From assembly GCA_020347545.1 (NCBI GenBank), contig CP070731.1:167633-175284 (forward strand): DNA of 7,652 nt. The letters are read 5' to 3'. The DNA is from Flavobacteriaceae bacterium (GTDB lineage Bacteria > Bacteroidota > Bacteroidia > Flavobacteriales > Flavobacteriaceae). The notes beneath the pieces are model-generated. The model did not search any database. It worked only from the letters and a program-made list of their open reading frames with translations, and had not been told where the DNA came from. The stretch's first letter is position 1. Each line of letters starts with the position of its first letter. A program made the translations under genes and the position numbers. Below, in pieces: positions 7,318 to 7,652 of this stretch.

Positions 7318-7401
7318 CTAATTTAAGCAATTGCCTCTATTCCTCATAGCTATTTCGAGCTCCTTATCTTTTTGGAAATCTCCATTAGGATCGTCAAACG
7401 A
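7318..7401 (-). other. Open frame continuing past the TGA of the ASPIC/UnbV gene
   Basis: Directly after the TGA at 7404-7402 the same frame stays open for 27 codons to a TAG at 7320-7318. The translation is rich in Asp, Lys and Glu in its first half and ends MRNRGNCLN. The only internal ATG (7347) would give just nine residues. A stretch this long is not rare by chance, so this is recorded as an observation, not a gene. The rest of the spacer, to 7287, shows no clear promoter, terminator hairpin or ribosome binding site. Confidence 0.15.
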
Positions 7402-7652
7402 TCACTTTACAATACCATGGCCTTTAACAATATTGATATATTGATTTACAGGTACTTCCCTGATTACTTCTGTAAATCCGTCAGGCCATTCGATTTTAAT
7501 CTCATCTATTTTTGTATTCTTTCCAAGGCCTACATGCAATCTCGGATCCTTGTTTGACAGATATCCAATGGTCCATTGATTCACCAGGGTCTGTCTTTTT
7601 TCACCACATTTTACATGAACCAGCGCTCCGATTCCTGAAGAAAGCCCATGAT
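7402..7652 (-). CDS. ASPIC/UnbV-domain protein (CRTAC1-like), C-terminal part only
   Basis: The frame is open from the right edge to the TGA at 7404-7402 and gives 82 residues. The whole visible part matches the ASPIC/UnbV domain: SSGIGALVHVKCG, then YLSNKDPRLHVGLGKNTKID with the hallmark (H)(F/V)GLG, then IKIEWPDGFTEVI, where W-P-(S/D)-G is the second hallmark, and VPVNQYINIVKG at the end. In full-length proteins of this kind an N-terminal signal peptide and several FG-GAP/VCBS repeats forming an extracellular beta-propeller normally come first; that part is outside the window and is inferred. A GTG at 7584 can look like a start, but the domain clearly runs past it to the edge. The gene is followed after 115 bases by the asparagine-synthetase-like gene in the same direction, so a common operon is possible but not shown. 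The role of these proteins in bacteria is poorly known. Confidence 0.88.
   Translation of the reverse strand, partial: HGLSSGIGALVHVKCGEKRQTLVNQWTIGYLSNKDPRLHVGLGKNTKIDEIKIEWPDGFTEVIREVPVNQYINIVKGHGIVK

Noticed and set aside
7287..7401. Lasso-peptide or other RiPP precursor next to the synthetase-like gene
   Set aside because: Only peptides of 9-11 residues with an ATG fit in the spacer (one ending MRNRGNCLN, one MEISKKIRSSK). There is no leader-like sequence, protease or exporter in view.
7402..7584. Separate small gene starting at GTG 7584
   Set aside because: The same frame is open to the window edge and the ASPIC/UnbV pattern begins well upstream of the GTG, so it is the end of a larger gene.

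Overview
The window reads as chromosomal DNA of a member of the Bacteroidota, most likely a flavobacterium. This is an inference from four things: the base composition is fairly AT-rich, starts lack convincing Shine-Dalgarno sequences, two boxes match the Bacteroidota -7 consensus TAnnTTTG, and the proteins have the character of that phylum (a lipoprotein esterase, an outer-membrane DUF481 protein, an ASPIC/UnbV protein). There is no insertion sequence, phage gene, CRISPR array, tRNA or rRNA. Coding density is very high and no stretch over 300 bases lacks a gene.

Left half (1-3895): a TesA-like SGNH esterase, cut by the left edge, is divergent from an ABC transporter operon made of a YbbA/LolD-type ATPase and an 846-residue YbbP-type permease with two FtsX-like units. 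This is the tesA / ybbA-ybbP arrangement of Escherichia coli, kept here in a distant phylum. The esterase here carries a lipoprotein signal. The likely shared job is energy-driven handling of a lipid or other hydrophobic substrate at the outer face of the inner membrane, with hydrolysis by the esterase. The exact substrate cannot be read from the sequence.

Middle (3896-5027): after a 70-base gap holding an AT-rich palindrome comes a secreted, probably outer-membrane beta-barrel protein of the DUF481/YdiY type. It has no usable ATG start.

Right half (5024-7652, all on the minus strand): three genes in the order ASPIC/UnbV protein (only its C-terminus is in the window), asparagine-synthetase-like enzyme without the glutaminase cysteine, and radical SAM enzyme. 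The last two overlap by 11 bases and are probably translationally coupled. The radical SAM gene runs tail to tail into the DUF481 gene with overlapping stop codons. An amide-forming or adenylating enzyme, a radical SAM enzyme and an extracellular beta-propeller-type protein in a row make the best candidate here for an undescribed biosynthetic or modification pathway. Its substrate and product are unknown.
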